Assembly (NCBI RefSeq): GCF_009557455.1
Contig: NZ_CP045651.1
Coordinates: 930,001-994,000, forward strand
Source: Alistipes sp. dk3624
GTDB lineage: Bacteria > Bacteroidota > Bacteroidia > Bacteroidales > Rikenellaceae
DNA: 64,000 nucleotides
Reading direction: 5' to 3'
Shown: positions 36,013 to 42,904 of the stretch, in pieces
Numbering within the stretch: position 1 is the stretch's first letter
Layout of the letters: every line of letters starts with the position of its first letter
Program-made: the position numbers and the translations under genes
The notes under the pieces: model-generated
Databases searched by the model: none
Seen by the model: the letters and a program-made list of their open reading frames with translations, nothing else
Told to the model about the DNA's origin: nothing

Positions 36013-36068
36013 ATTCATAAAAAGACGACGCCCGGAACTGCAGTTCCGGGCGTCGTCTTTTTATGAAT
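36013..36068. terminator. 56-bp perfect palindrome, terminator after rny
   Basis: Two 28-bp arms meet with no loop base (axis between 36040 and 36041, CTG|CAG). The arms contain AAAAAGACGACGCCCGG and its exact complement, ending in T5. It is the longest perfect inverted repeat seen in the window and can act on both strands. Confidence 0.85.
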
Positions 36069-36161
36069 AACACATAAGAGACTGCCAAACAGCATCTTAT
36101 TTTTAAATCGCCGCATTAAAATACGGACATAAACCATTGAAGCACATCAATCCGGCACGTC

Positions 36162-37343
36162 TCAGTAAATCCACTTATAAAATAATAAAACAGGATTACT
36201 GTTCTCCGAGACTTTTAAAGATAATTCATCCAGCAAAGCGGAATCGCAACCTTTTCTCCGACCTATCTTTTTATCAGCCTCGATATTCACCGGACTGAAA
36301 TATGAAATCAGATAACCGGAATTGTCGAAATCCAGATACGGTACGGGCCTCAATAAAACGCCATTCTTATCCCTGGCGCTGTTACCGGTGTACAATATCT
36401 CTCCTTGTTCGTTGGCAATCAGCACATACGGTCGGAAATCATAAGTATATTCGGCTAAATAACCGTTCGGAAATTTATAGAACGCTACCGGAACTTCTGG
36501 TTTTTCACCGCCTAAACCTTTCTGGTAGTTCGAAATCGGGTAATTCTCATCATCCGCCCTCGGTCGTTCGACACCCAAATCAAACACAAGACAGGGCGTT
36601 ATCCGACCGGAGGTATCGGATACCTGGTAAATAGTATCGTTATGCTGAGCGCTCATATAAATTTGCTCTCCATACCGGTAAAAAAACGACTTCCCTTTAT
36701 CGTATTGCGTCGACAATCCGAACATTTGCTTATTGAACGGAACAGCAGATATCCGTGTTTTGCCGAAACTGTCGATACATCTGTAATTAAAATAGTCTTC
36801 CTTTTGCAAAAAGGTGCTCGAACCATTTCCCATATTAAAAGCGATCAGGCCATCACCCAAAAGTTTGAACGCCTTTGCATGTGGGATCATTTCCTTAACA
36901 GAAACGGCTTTATCGTCCATGTCATACGTCAATAACTTTCCCGCATTCTTGTCATACACATGACATACCCAGTCCTTTTCCCTACCGATCTCCATGTCCG
37001 TCATTTGCAAATATTCGTTAGGACCGCGCCCCTGGCGATCCCAACAATGCACCAGCCTACCAGTCGAATCGAAAACGTAAGCTTTATTCTCACTCGCAAC
37101 ACCTATATGTCCGTCCAGAAGTTGCAACTTCTTTATTTTTCCAATCAGGACTTCTTGTTGCGGATCCAAAATGACATAATGCGAAAATTCCAATATACTG
37201 TCTATCAGTTTACCGTCATCATTCCGACCGACGTCAACAGTTATCGTCAACAAATCGGTAGGGTAATCCGGTCGGGATGCCGAACTTACGCAACCGGAAA
37301 ACACAACAGAAAATGCGATTGCAACAAACGAGGTTCGTTTCAT
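36162..37343 (-). CDS. 6-bladed beta-propeller lipoprotein
   Basis: Lipoprotein of 393 residues; the signal peptide ends in VVFSGC. The rest fits the Bacteroidota 6-bladed beta-propeller family (PF17170-like): repeated blades such as KIKKLQLLDGHIGVASENKA, YVFDSTGRLVHCWDRQGRGP (GRGPNEY-type motif), MTDMEIGREKDWVCHVYDKN and ILYTGNSARDKNG. The family is widespread but without a known ligand. Base composition is clearly more AT-rich than the flanking genes, with many A/T-ending codons. It lies 49 nt downstream of an NVEALA gene on the same strand, a pairing often found in Bacteroidota (general knowledge), suggesting that the propeller handles or displays the peptide. Confidence 0.82.
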   Translation of the reverse strand: MKRTSFVAIAFSVVFSGCVSSASRPDYPTDLLTITVDVGRNDDGKLIDSILEFSHYVILDPQQEVLIGKIKKLQLLDGHIGVASENKAYVFDSTGRLVHCWDRQGRGPNEYLQMTDMEIGREKDWVCHVYDKNAGKLLTYDMDDKAVSVKEMIPHAKAFKLLGDGLIAFNMGNGSSTFLQKEDYFNYRCIDSFGKTRISAVPFNKQMFGLSTQYDKGKSFFYRYGEQIYMSAQHNDTIYQVSDTSGRITPCLVFDLGVERPRADDENYPISNYQKGLGGEKPEVPVAFYKFPNGYLAEYTYDFRPYVLIANEQGEILYTGNSARDKNGVLLRPVPYLDFDNSGYLISYFSPVNIEADKKIGRRKGCDSALLDELSLKVSENSNPVLLFYKWIY

Positions 37344-37392
37344 AAACGGAGACTCTTTAAAAAGTTACCATCATATTTATCTAAAATTATTT

Positions 37393-37656
37393 TCATTTCA
37401 TATGATCACAAGAGCAAGCCAGATCGCCCTCCCCAGAACAACTCCTCGAATGGACTTTCACAACCAAACTGTCACTATTAACCACGTCTTCATATACGCA
37501 ACTAACCTCGGCATATCCAGATGACGTTTCATCCCGGGCTAAAGCTTCTACATTTTCAGTCATCACATCAGATACTGCTGTTTGATGTAATTTCTTACTA
37601 ATTCCAGAGAAAACCACCAAAGAAAAAGCACCAATAAAGAAAGTCGATTTTTTCAT
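37393..37656 (-). CDS. NVEALA family secreted peptide (intact copy)
   Basis: An 87-residue peptide with a hydrophobic N terminus (STFFIGAFSLVVFSGI, residues 4-19), a linker, then the family signature ENVEALARDE (residues 34-43). The C-terminal half is the likely mature part, with cysteines C53, C73, C81, C83 and H85 in the pattern C-x19-C-x7-C-x-C-x-H. The ALA at the end of the signature resembles a signal-peptidase or processing site. The function of NVEALA proteins is unknown. It is the only complete member of three tandem copies and precedes the propeller gene. Confidence 0.85.
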   Translation of the reverse strand: MKKSTFFIGAFSLVVFSGISKKLHQTAVSDVMTENVEALARDETSSGYAEVSCVYEDVVNSDSLVVKVHSRSCSGEGDLACSCDHMK

Positions 37657-37700
37657 CTTTAATATTCTTTTAACAAAACGTTAATTTATAAACACTGTAT

Positions 37701-37959
37701 TTATTTTTCATGACTACAAGTACAAGCCTTATCTCCTTCTCCCTCACACATTATCGCATGCGACTGGACAACATCTCCATTTGAATCAGTAACTTCTTCA
37801 TAATAACAAGAAACCTCTGCAAACCCAGACGAAGTTTCGTCTCGAGCAAGAGCCTCCACATTTTCAGAGATCAAATCAGAAACCGCCGTTTGATATGAAT
37901 TGACTTCCCAGGAAGTCCCAAAACGAGAGCCCCTCCAATTAAAAAAATTGTTTTTTCAT
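37701..37959 (-). pseudogene. NVEALA family peptide gene, frameshifted (second copy)
   Basis: The ATG (37957-37959) is followed by a stop after six codons (MKKQFF). The hydrophobic segment TIFLIGGALVLG is in another frame, and the mature region in the third: SYQTAVSDLISENVEALARD, then ETSSGFAEVSC and the tail CEGEGDKACTCSHEK to the TAA at 37701-37703. The Cys/His spacing is identical to that of the intact copy. Two frameshifts in the N-terminal part therefore break an otherwise conserved gene. The mutated site includes runs of A6 and T7, so slippage or a sequencing error is possible. Confidence 0.75.
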
Positions 37960-38029
37960 CCTTCGTGTTTTTTTAATGAATAAAAAATATTTATTTATCA
38001 AACTATAAATATAAATCTTAGCTTTATTT

Positions 38030-38142
38030 CTTTTGCGTATTGTCAAATATGACTAGACAATACCCCATTCAAGTCTATAACCTAAAGAAACATCAGCAAA
38101 TCCTAATATAATTTCACTCCGAGAGTAACTCGCATATTTCCA
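38030..38142 (-). pseudogene. Decayed third NVEALA copy
   Basis: On the complement, DNA-level similarity to the second copy can still be followed. The segment GGATTTGCTGATGTTTCTT parallels GGGTTTGCAGAGGTTTCTT of copy two, preceded by a degraded ENVEALARDE region and followed by a stretch matching GAATGG...TTGTC.AGTC. No open frame remains. Limits are approximate. Confidence 0.55.
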
Positions 38143-38452
38143 AATTTACATGCAAAGGGGATCGCTCAACGTGATTTTTTTTGATTTCTGAAAGGATGCA
38201 AAATATACCAACATAATACAACTTTCTTCATACTATATAGATTTAAATAAAATAAATTTCACATTAAAACACTCCATATATTTGAGCAATATATACTTTT
38301 TTTTTGCGTTATTCCAAATACAAAACAGCATAAAATGAAATAATTATACGGCACAAAGCACATAATCGTCATTTTAAATCATTTTTCTGTATCATCTCTT
38401 AAACTTACAAACAAAGAATTTATCGCTTCTTTCATGAGATTTCCCGTATAAA
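38143..38452. other. AT-rich spacer upstream of the NVEALA array
   Basis: No ORF of note. The DNA is strongly AT-rich, far below the composition of neighbouring genes. On the complement, TATATTTTG (38199-38207) resembles a -7 element with one extra T and may have driven the NVEALA operon. Confidence 0.6.
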
Positions 38453-38486
38453 GAATTGCCCGGAAGCGTCTGCTTCCGGGCAATTC
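38453..38486 (-). terminator. Terminator of rplU-rpmA
   Basis: GAATTGCCCGGAAGC and its exact complement form a 15-bp stem around GTCT, 22 nt after the rpmA stop. Confidence 0.8.
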
Positions 38487-38507
38487 CTATATCCGATCTC
38501 GGATTCC

Positions 38508-38765
38508 CTACGACAGCGGAGTCACCGAAACGTAAGATCTGTCTTTTTCTTTCTTGCGGAAAGAAACCACTCCGTCAACGAGGGCATAAAGCGTATGGTC
38601 TTTGCCAATGCCTACGTTTTCACCCGGATTGTGTACGGTGCCGCGCTGGCGAACCAGAATATTGCCCGCTTTGGCAACCTGTCCTCCGAAAAGTTTTACG
38701 CCCAAGCGTTTGCTTTCGGATTCCCGACCGTTCTTGGAGCTACCGACTCCTTTCTTGTGTGCCAT
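38508..38765 (-). CDS. rpmA: 50S ribosomal protein L27
   Basis: Ribosomal protein of 85 residues at the peptidyl-transferase centre. [40 protein letters not shown] and [20 protein letters not shown] are standard. The N terminus starts directly with MAHKK, without the cleaved extension found in Firmicutes. It follows rplU by 22 nt. Confidence 0.98.
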   Translation of the reverse strand: MAHKKGVGSSKNGRESESKRLGVKLFGGQVAKAGNILVRQRGTVHNPGENVGIGKDHTLYALVDGVVSFRKKEKDRSYVSVTPLS

Positions 38766-38787
38766 CTCTGTTCTGAGGTTTTAAACG

Positions 38788-39099
38788 TTAAGCTTTAATT
38801 TCATCGATCTGAATCTGGGTCAGGTATTGACGGTGACCGTTCTTTACCCGATAGCCCTTCCTTCTCCGCTTCTTGAAGACGATCACTTTGTCGTCTTTGA
38901 GGTGCTTGAGAATCGTTGCATTCACTGCGGCCCCTTCTACTACAGGTGTGCCGACGTTAACCTGACCGTCATTGTCTGTTAGCAGGACTTTGTCGAAGCT
39001 CATCGAGGAACCTTCATCCCCCTGAAGACGGTGAACATAGAGCTTCCGACCTTTCTCAACTTTAAACTGTTGACCTGCGATTTCTACGATTGCGTACAT
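38788..39099 (-). CDS. rplU: 50S ribosomal protein L21
   Basis: Ribosomal protein of 103 residues. [20 protein letters not shown], the central [20 protein letters not shown] and the terminal [20 protein letters not shown] are family hallmarks. First gene of the rplU-rpmA operon, read from the promoter at 39134-39165. Confidence 0.98.
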   Translation of the reverse strand: MYAIVEIAGQQFKVEKGRKLYVHRLQGDEGSSMSFDKVLLTDNDGQVNVGTPVVEGAAVNATILKHLKDDKVIVFKKRRRKGYRVKNGHRQYLTQIQIDEIKA

Positions 39100-39133
39100 T
39101 TAGTCACAAATTAGATTTGCATAAATCGGAGAG

Positions 39134-39165
39134 CAAAGATAGCGATGTTTTTCGAATAAAACAAA
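39134..39165 (-). promoter_or_regulatory. Promoter of rplU-rpmA
   Basis: On the complement, TTTG (39162-39165), 20 nt and TATCTTTG (39134-39141): a full consensus match. Confidence 0.75.
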
Positions 39166-39423
39166 ATCCCCGCGCTTTTTCGCCGACGACGGGCGGAATT
39201 TCGCCGGACGGAAAGCGCGGAACGTTCCTTTTCCGGCGCGCATCTATTGGTAAAAAACACGGAATCATTGTTTTTGAAGGGATAAAAAAGTCTTTTCGGG
39301 ATACAAAAACCGCATTTTATTTCGTTAACGCATATGAACGGACATTCTCCACTACCGGAATAAGTTACGGAACGTTCCTTTTGCGGCTGTCCGGACGGCT
39401 CCGCGGAGAAAGCCCCTGAAAAA

Positions 39424-39455
39424 TTTGAGTAAATCGGAATAAAAACGTACCTTAG
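39424..39455 (+). promoter_or_regulatory. Promoter of the DUF4286 gene
   Basis: TTTG (39424-39427), 20 nt and TACCTTAG (39448-39455), one mismatch to TAnnTTTG. Confidence 0.6.
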
Positions 39456-39485
39456 ACAAAATTTTAAAGACAGATTACCGGACTT

Positions 39486-39791
39486 ATGTATATCGTCAAC
39501 ACCTCTTTCATGGTCGATCCGGCGATCCACGACCGCTGGCTGGAATCTTTGCGCAAACACTACCTCCCGCTGCTCGCGGCACAGGGATTCGATAAAATCA
39601 CTTTTACCCGCGTATTGCCGGCGACCGCCGAGGAGCATTTCACCTATTCGCTGCAGGTGGACGTCGGCGACATGCCCCGGTACAAGCGACTGGTCGGGGA
39701 ACTGTTCGAGGAGTATGCCGCAACGGCCCGGGATTTGTTCGGGGACAAACTGATGTGGTTCAATTCCCTGCTGAAAAAAGTGGAATATTAA
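39486..39791 (+). CDS. DUF4286 family protein
   Basis: Small soluble protein of 101 residues beginning MYIVNTSFMVDPAIHDRWLE, with SLQVDVGDMPRYKRLVGELF in the middle. It fits the DUF4286 family found mainly in Bacteroidota, which looks like a ferredoxin-fold dimeric alpha-beta barrel protein (alternating strands and helices). No catalytic residues can be named. It lies 10 nt before the GH31-like gene and may share its transcript. Confidence 0.8.
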   Translation: MYIVNTSFMVDPAIHDRWLESLRKHYLPLLAAQGFDKITFTRVLPATAEEHFTYSLQVDVGDMPRYKRLVGELFEEYAATARDLFGDKLMWFNSLLKKVEY

Positions 39792-39801
39792 CAAAACGGA
39801 T

Positions 39802-41361
39802 ATGTACAAAAAAATAGCAGGACTGGTACTGGCGGCCGCGTTGCTTTGCGAATCGCTGGCCGCGCAGTACAGTACGAAAATCGACGTATTGAAGGGAGAA
39901 CAGTGGTGGGGTGTATTCGTCGGGGGCGAACAGGCGATGCCGCTCAGCGAGCCTTTTCCGCAAACGGACCTTTCCACCTGGGTGAAAAGCAACGTCGCTC
40001 CGCTGCTGATTTCGAGCCGGGGACGCTACATCTGGAGCAAATCGCCCTTTAAGATCGAATATACCGGAACCGAATTCCGGATCGAATCGCCGATCGAAGA
40101 GGTCGAAGCCGTCACCGGGGGTAAAACCCTGCGGGAAGCCTACCTGGTCTGCTGCCATAAGAATTTTCCTCCGGCAGAAAACGCGCCGACTCCGGCGGCG
40201 GAGTTCTTCACGGCCCCGGTGTACGACATGAGCGCGGAAATTCCGTTCTCGGCTACGGCCGACGACATCCGGCAGTATGCACAGAACATTCTCGCCGCAG
40301 GCTATCCGGCCGGAACGCTGGTCGTTCCCGGCGGGTGGCAATCGACGATCGGCAGTTTCACGCCGAACCTCGAAATGTACGGCGATTTTGCAGCCCTCAT
40401 CCGCGAATTGCACGACAAAGGATTCCGGCTCATGCTGACCGTCACGCCATTCGTCAGCGGAGACGGGCCTATTTACCGCGCTTTCCGCAACAGCGGAGCA
40501 TTCGTCAAACTGTCCGACGGACGCACGGCAATGGCCGAATGGATCGGCGGATACAGCGCTTTTTACGACATCACGCGGGAGACCGTGTACGAAATGCTTC
40601 GCCGGCAATTGGGCGTGCTGCACGACAGCCTCAGGGTCGACGGCTTCCTGTTCGACTGCGACGGAGCGCTGCCTTACGCGCGCTTCGCAAATGCCGGGGC
40701 CGCCGAATTTCTGAAAAAATGGAGCGAACTGGGCAACGATTTCCACTCCAGCCAATATACGATCAGCCGGGGCGACGGCTTCGCGCCCTATATCCACGAT
40801 TTACAAACGAAACGTCCGCTGGAATGGGGGCTCTTACAGGAGATGGTATCCAATATCCTTACGGCCAACCTGCTGGGATACCCGTACAGCACGGTGAGCG
40901 CCGATCCGGCCCTGACGTCGGACTCCGTCGCACGGGACCCGAAAGTGCTGCTGCGTTACGTGCAGCTCTCGTCGGTATTGCCGGTCGCCGCGCTCGACAT
41001 CGCCCCGTGGCGGATCACCGATCCGGCGGTCGCCGCGCAGTGCAAGGCGGCGTTTACCGCCCGCGAGAGAATCGGCGAATATTACCGACAGTTGATTCAG
41101 GAGAGCGCCCGCACGGCCGAACCCATCGTACGCCACATGGAATACGAATTTCCGCGTAACGGATTCACCGACTGCAACGACCAGTTCATGATCGGGTCGA
41201 AATACCTCGTGGCCCCGCTGCTCGGCGAGTCCGACAGCCGGACGGTACGATTCCCGCGCGGAGTGTGGATCAGCCGCAAAGGGGAACGCTTCAAAGGGCC
41301 GCTGGTAACCACCGTAACCGTCGCCGACGGAGAAATTCCGATCTTCGAATCCTCCAAATAA
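39802..41361 (+). CDS. GH31-like glycoside hydrolase, secreted
   Basis: Secreted TIM-barrel glycosidase of 519 residues with a signal peptide (LVLAAALLCESLAAQ). The barrel shows a GH31 pattern of the MYORG-like branch: VVPGGWQSTIGSFTPNLEMY, GDFAALIRELHDKGFRLMLT, the putative nucleophile strand DGFLFDCDGA, and the late FMIGSKYLVAPLLGES typical of GH31 C-terminal barrels. The usual acid/base segment (R-x-x-D/H-x-G-D) is not evident, so activity and substrate are uncertain. It is shorter than most GH31 enzymes and lacks the extra C-terminal beta domain. It follows DUF4286 by 10 nt; cysQ follows after 45 nt. Confidence 0.75.
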   Translation: MYKKIAGLVLAAALLCESLAAQYSTKIDVLKGEQWWGVFVGGEQAMPLSEPFPQTDLSTWVKSNVAPLLISSRGRYIWSKSPFKIEYTGTEFRIESPIEEVEAVTGGKTLREAYLVCCHKNFPPAENAPTPAAEFFTAPVYDMSAEIPFSATADDIRQYAQNILAAGYPAGTLVVPGGWQSTIGSFTPNLEMYGDFAALIRELHDKGFRLMLTVTPFVSGDGPIYRAFRNSGAFVKLSDGRTAMAEWIGGYSAFYDITRETVYEMLRRQLGVLHDSLRVDGFLFDCDGALPYARFANAGAAEFLKKWSELGNDFHSSQYTISRGDGFAPYIHDLQTKRPLEWGLLQEMVSNILTANLLGYPYSTVSADPALTSDSVARDPKVLLRYVQLSSVLPVAALDIAPWRITDPAVAAQCKAAFTARERIGEYYRQLIQESARTAEPIVRHMEYEFPRNGFTDCNDQFMIGSKYLVAPLLGESDSRTVRFPRGVWISRKGERFKGPLVTTVTVADGEIPIFESSK

Positions 41362-41406
41362 TATGCGAACCTAATCTGAAACCGAACGCCATAAAACCGA
41401 ACAGCC

Positions 41407-42246
41407 ATGCTGAACAAAGAACAAACCGACTTCCTGCTGGTAAATGCCTATAATGCCGCGATCCGCGCCGGGGCGCGCATCATCGACATCTATACCGGGG
41501 ACGCCGATTTCGCCGTGGATATCAAAAGCGACCACACCCCGATCACGATAGCCGACCGGGATGCGCACGAACTGATCAAGAAATACCTGAGCCAGACCCG
41601 CGTCCCGCTATTGAGCGAAGAGGGGCGCGACCTGCTGTACGAAGAGCGGCGCAACTGGGATCTGTTTTGGATGGTCGACCCGCTGGACGGCACCAAGGAA
41701 TTTCTGAAAGGCAACGGAGAATTCACCGTCAACATCGCGCTGATGCACAACAACGAACCGTACATCGGGGTGATCTACGTTCCGTATATCCATAAAATTT
41801 ACTTCGCGCTGAAAGGAGCCGGATGCTACCTGAAAACCGACGTAGAGCCCGACCACGAAGCGTTGTTCGACCTGCCGCAAATCTGGAGCGATACGACCCG
41901 GCTGCCGCTGTGCGACAAAGCCAACGAACCGATCCGCATCGCCGTAAGCCGTTCGCACAATACCGACGAAACGTTCGAACACATCGCCCGGATCAAAGCG
42001 GGTCATCCGGCGGCCGAGATCGTCGAGCAGGGCAGTTCGTTCAAATTCTGCCTGCTGGCCGAAGGTACCGTCGAAATTTACGTCCGCACGTCGAACACCT
42101 ACGAATGGGATACGGCCGCCGGAGAGATCATTCTCAGCGAAGCGGGCGGGGTCGTCGAACCGTTCGACGGGGGCGCGGGATTGCAATACAACAAGATCTC
42201 GCTGCACAATCCGCATTTCGTATGCCGCAGCAAATATTTCAGGTAA
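41407..42246 (+). CDS. cysQ: 3'(2'),5'-bisphosphate nucleotidase CysQ
   Basis: Metal-dependent phosphatase (279 aa) that removes the 3'-phosphate from PAP/PAPS formed in sulfate activation. Inositol-monophosphatase family motifs are present: LLSEEGRDL (E of motif GEE), MVDPLDGTKEFLKGNGEFTV (DPLDGT), and WDTAAGEIILSEAGGVV (WDxAA). The KEF after DGT is the CysQ-type signature. There are no sulfate assimilation genes beside it. The preceding gene is 45 nt away. Confidence 0.93.
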   Translation: MLNKEQTDFLLVNAYNAAIRAGARIIDIYTGDADFAVDIKSDHTPITIADRDAHELIKKYLSQTRVPLLSEEGRDLLYEERRNWDLFWMVDPLDGTKEFLKGNGEFTVNIALMHNNEPYIGVIYVPYIHKIYFALKGAGCYLKTDVEPDHEALFDLPQIWSDTTRLPLCDKANEPIRIAVSRSHNTDETFEHIARIKAGHPAAEIVEQGSSFKFCLLAEGTVEIYVRTSNTYEWDTAAGEIILSEAGGVVEPFDGGAGLQYNKISLHNPHFVCRSKYFR

Positions 42247-42266
42247 TCTTCCGGAATTTTAGACCG

Positions 42267-42303
42267 GGAACGTTCCGTTTCGGCCGAACTTTTAGTACCT
42301 TTG
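42267..42303 (+). promoter_or_regulatory. Promoter region of mgsA with a GGAACGTTCC palindrome
   Basis: TACCTTTG (42296-42303) matches TAnnTTTG. The 10-bp palindrome GGAACGTTCC (42267-42276) lies 19 nt before it, where the -33 region would be, a position suited to an operator. Confidence 0.5.
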
Positions 42304-42323
42304 CGCCGTAATGTATTATTATA

Positions 42324-42803
42324 ATGGTTATGGAAAACAGAAAGAGCGTGGCCCTGGTCGCTCATGACAACATGAAGCGCGACCTGGCCGAATGGGTGGA
42401 CTGGAACTGGGAGGTTTTGCTGAAACATCATCTGATCTGCACCGGAACGACCGGGAAAATGGTCGAACGGACGTTGCGCGACCGGCGCGGCAAAGAGTTC
42501 GATGAGGAAGCGGTCGATATCGTACTGCTGAAATCGGGTCCGCTGGGCGGCGATCAGCAGTTGGGCGCGATGATTGCCGAAGGCAAGGTCGAAGCGGTGA
42601 TCTTCTTCTGGGATCCGATGCAGGCCCAGCCCCACGACGTGGACGTAAAAGCGCTGCTGCGTCTGGCGACGCTGTACAACGTGCCCACGGCGATCAACCG
42701 TTCGACGGCCGATTTCCTGATCTCGTCGCCGCTGTTCGGCAGCAACTACTGCCCGGTGGTGAAAGATTACAAAAGTTATATCGAACGGACGCTGAATCAA
42801 TAG
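42324..42803 (+). CDS. mgsA: Methylglyoxal synthase
   Basis: Converts dihydroxyacetone phosphate to methylglyoxal and phosphate, a bypass that relieves phosphosugar stress. The 159-residue protein has SVALVAHDNMKRDLAEWVDW (with catalytic Asp/His), HLICTGTTGKMVERTL, LKSGPLGGDQQLGAMIAEGK and FFWDPMQAQPHDVDVKALLR. A second ATG six bases downstream is an equally good start. It has its own promoter and hairpin terminator. FucO, encoded at 48021, could take lactaldehyde derived from methylglyoxal to 1,2-propanediol. Confidence 0.96.
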   Translation: MVMENRKSVALVAHDNMKRDLAEWVDWNWEVLLKHHLICTGTTGKMVERTLRDRRGKEFDEEAVDIVLLKSGPLGGDQQLGAMIAEGKVEAVIFFWDPMQAQPHDVDVKALLRLATLYNVPTAINRSTADFLISSPLFGSNYCPVVKDYKSYIERTLNQ

Positions 42804-42825
42804 TTCGGCGTTTCGACCACATACT

Positions 42826-42865
42826 GCGAACGACGACATTCCTGCTGCAGGTTGTCGTCGTTCGC
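42826..42865 (+). terminator. Hairpin after mgsA
   Basis: GCGAACGACGACA and TGTCGTCGTTCGC form a perfect 13-bp stem; the loop itself holds CCTG/CAGG. No T-run follows. Confidence 0.6.
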
Positions 42866-42904
42866 CGATCATGACAAACCTAAACCAACACGCATAACCC
42901 GACC

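Larger units (their letters stand above)
39100..39485. other. 386-nt intergenic region between rplU and the DUF4286 gene
   Basis: Holds the two divergent promoters and two copies of GGAACGTTCC (39219-39228 and 39369-39378), each followed by TTTT, one base, then CGGC. No gene is supported. Confidence 0.7.

Noticed and set aside
38456-38776. 106-codon plus-strand frame opposite rpmA
   Set aside because: Antisense of a certain ribosomal protein gene, no independent support.
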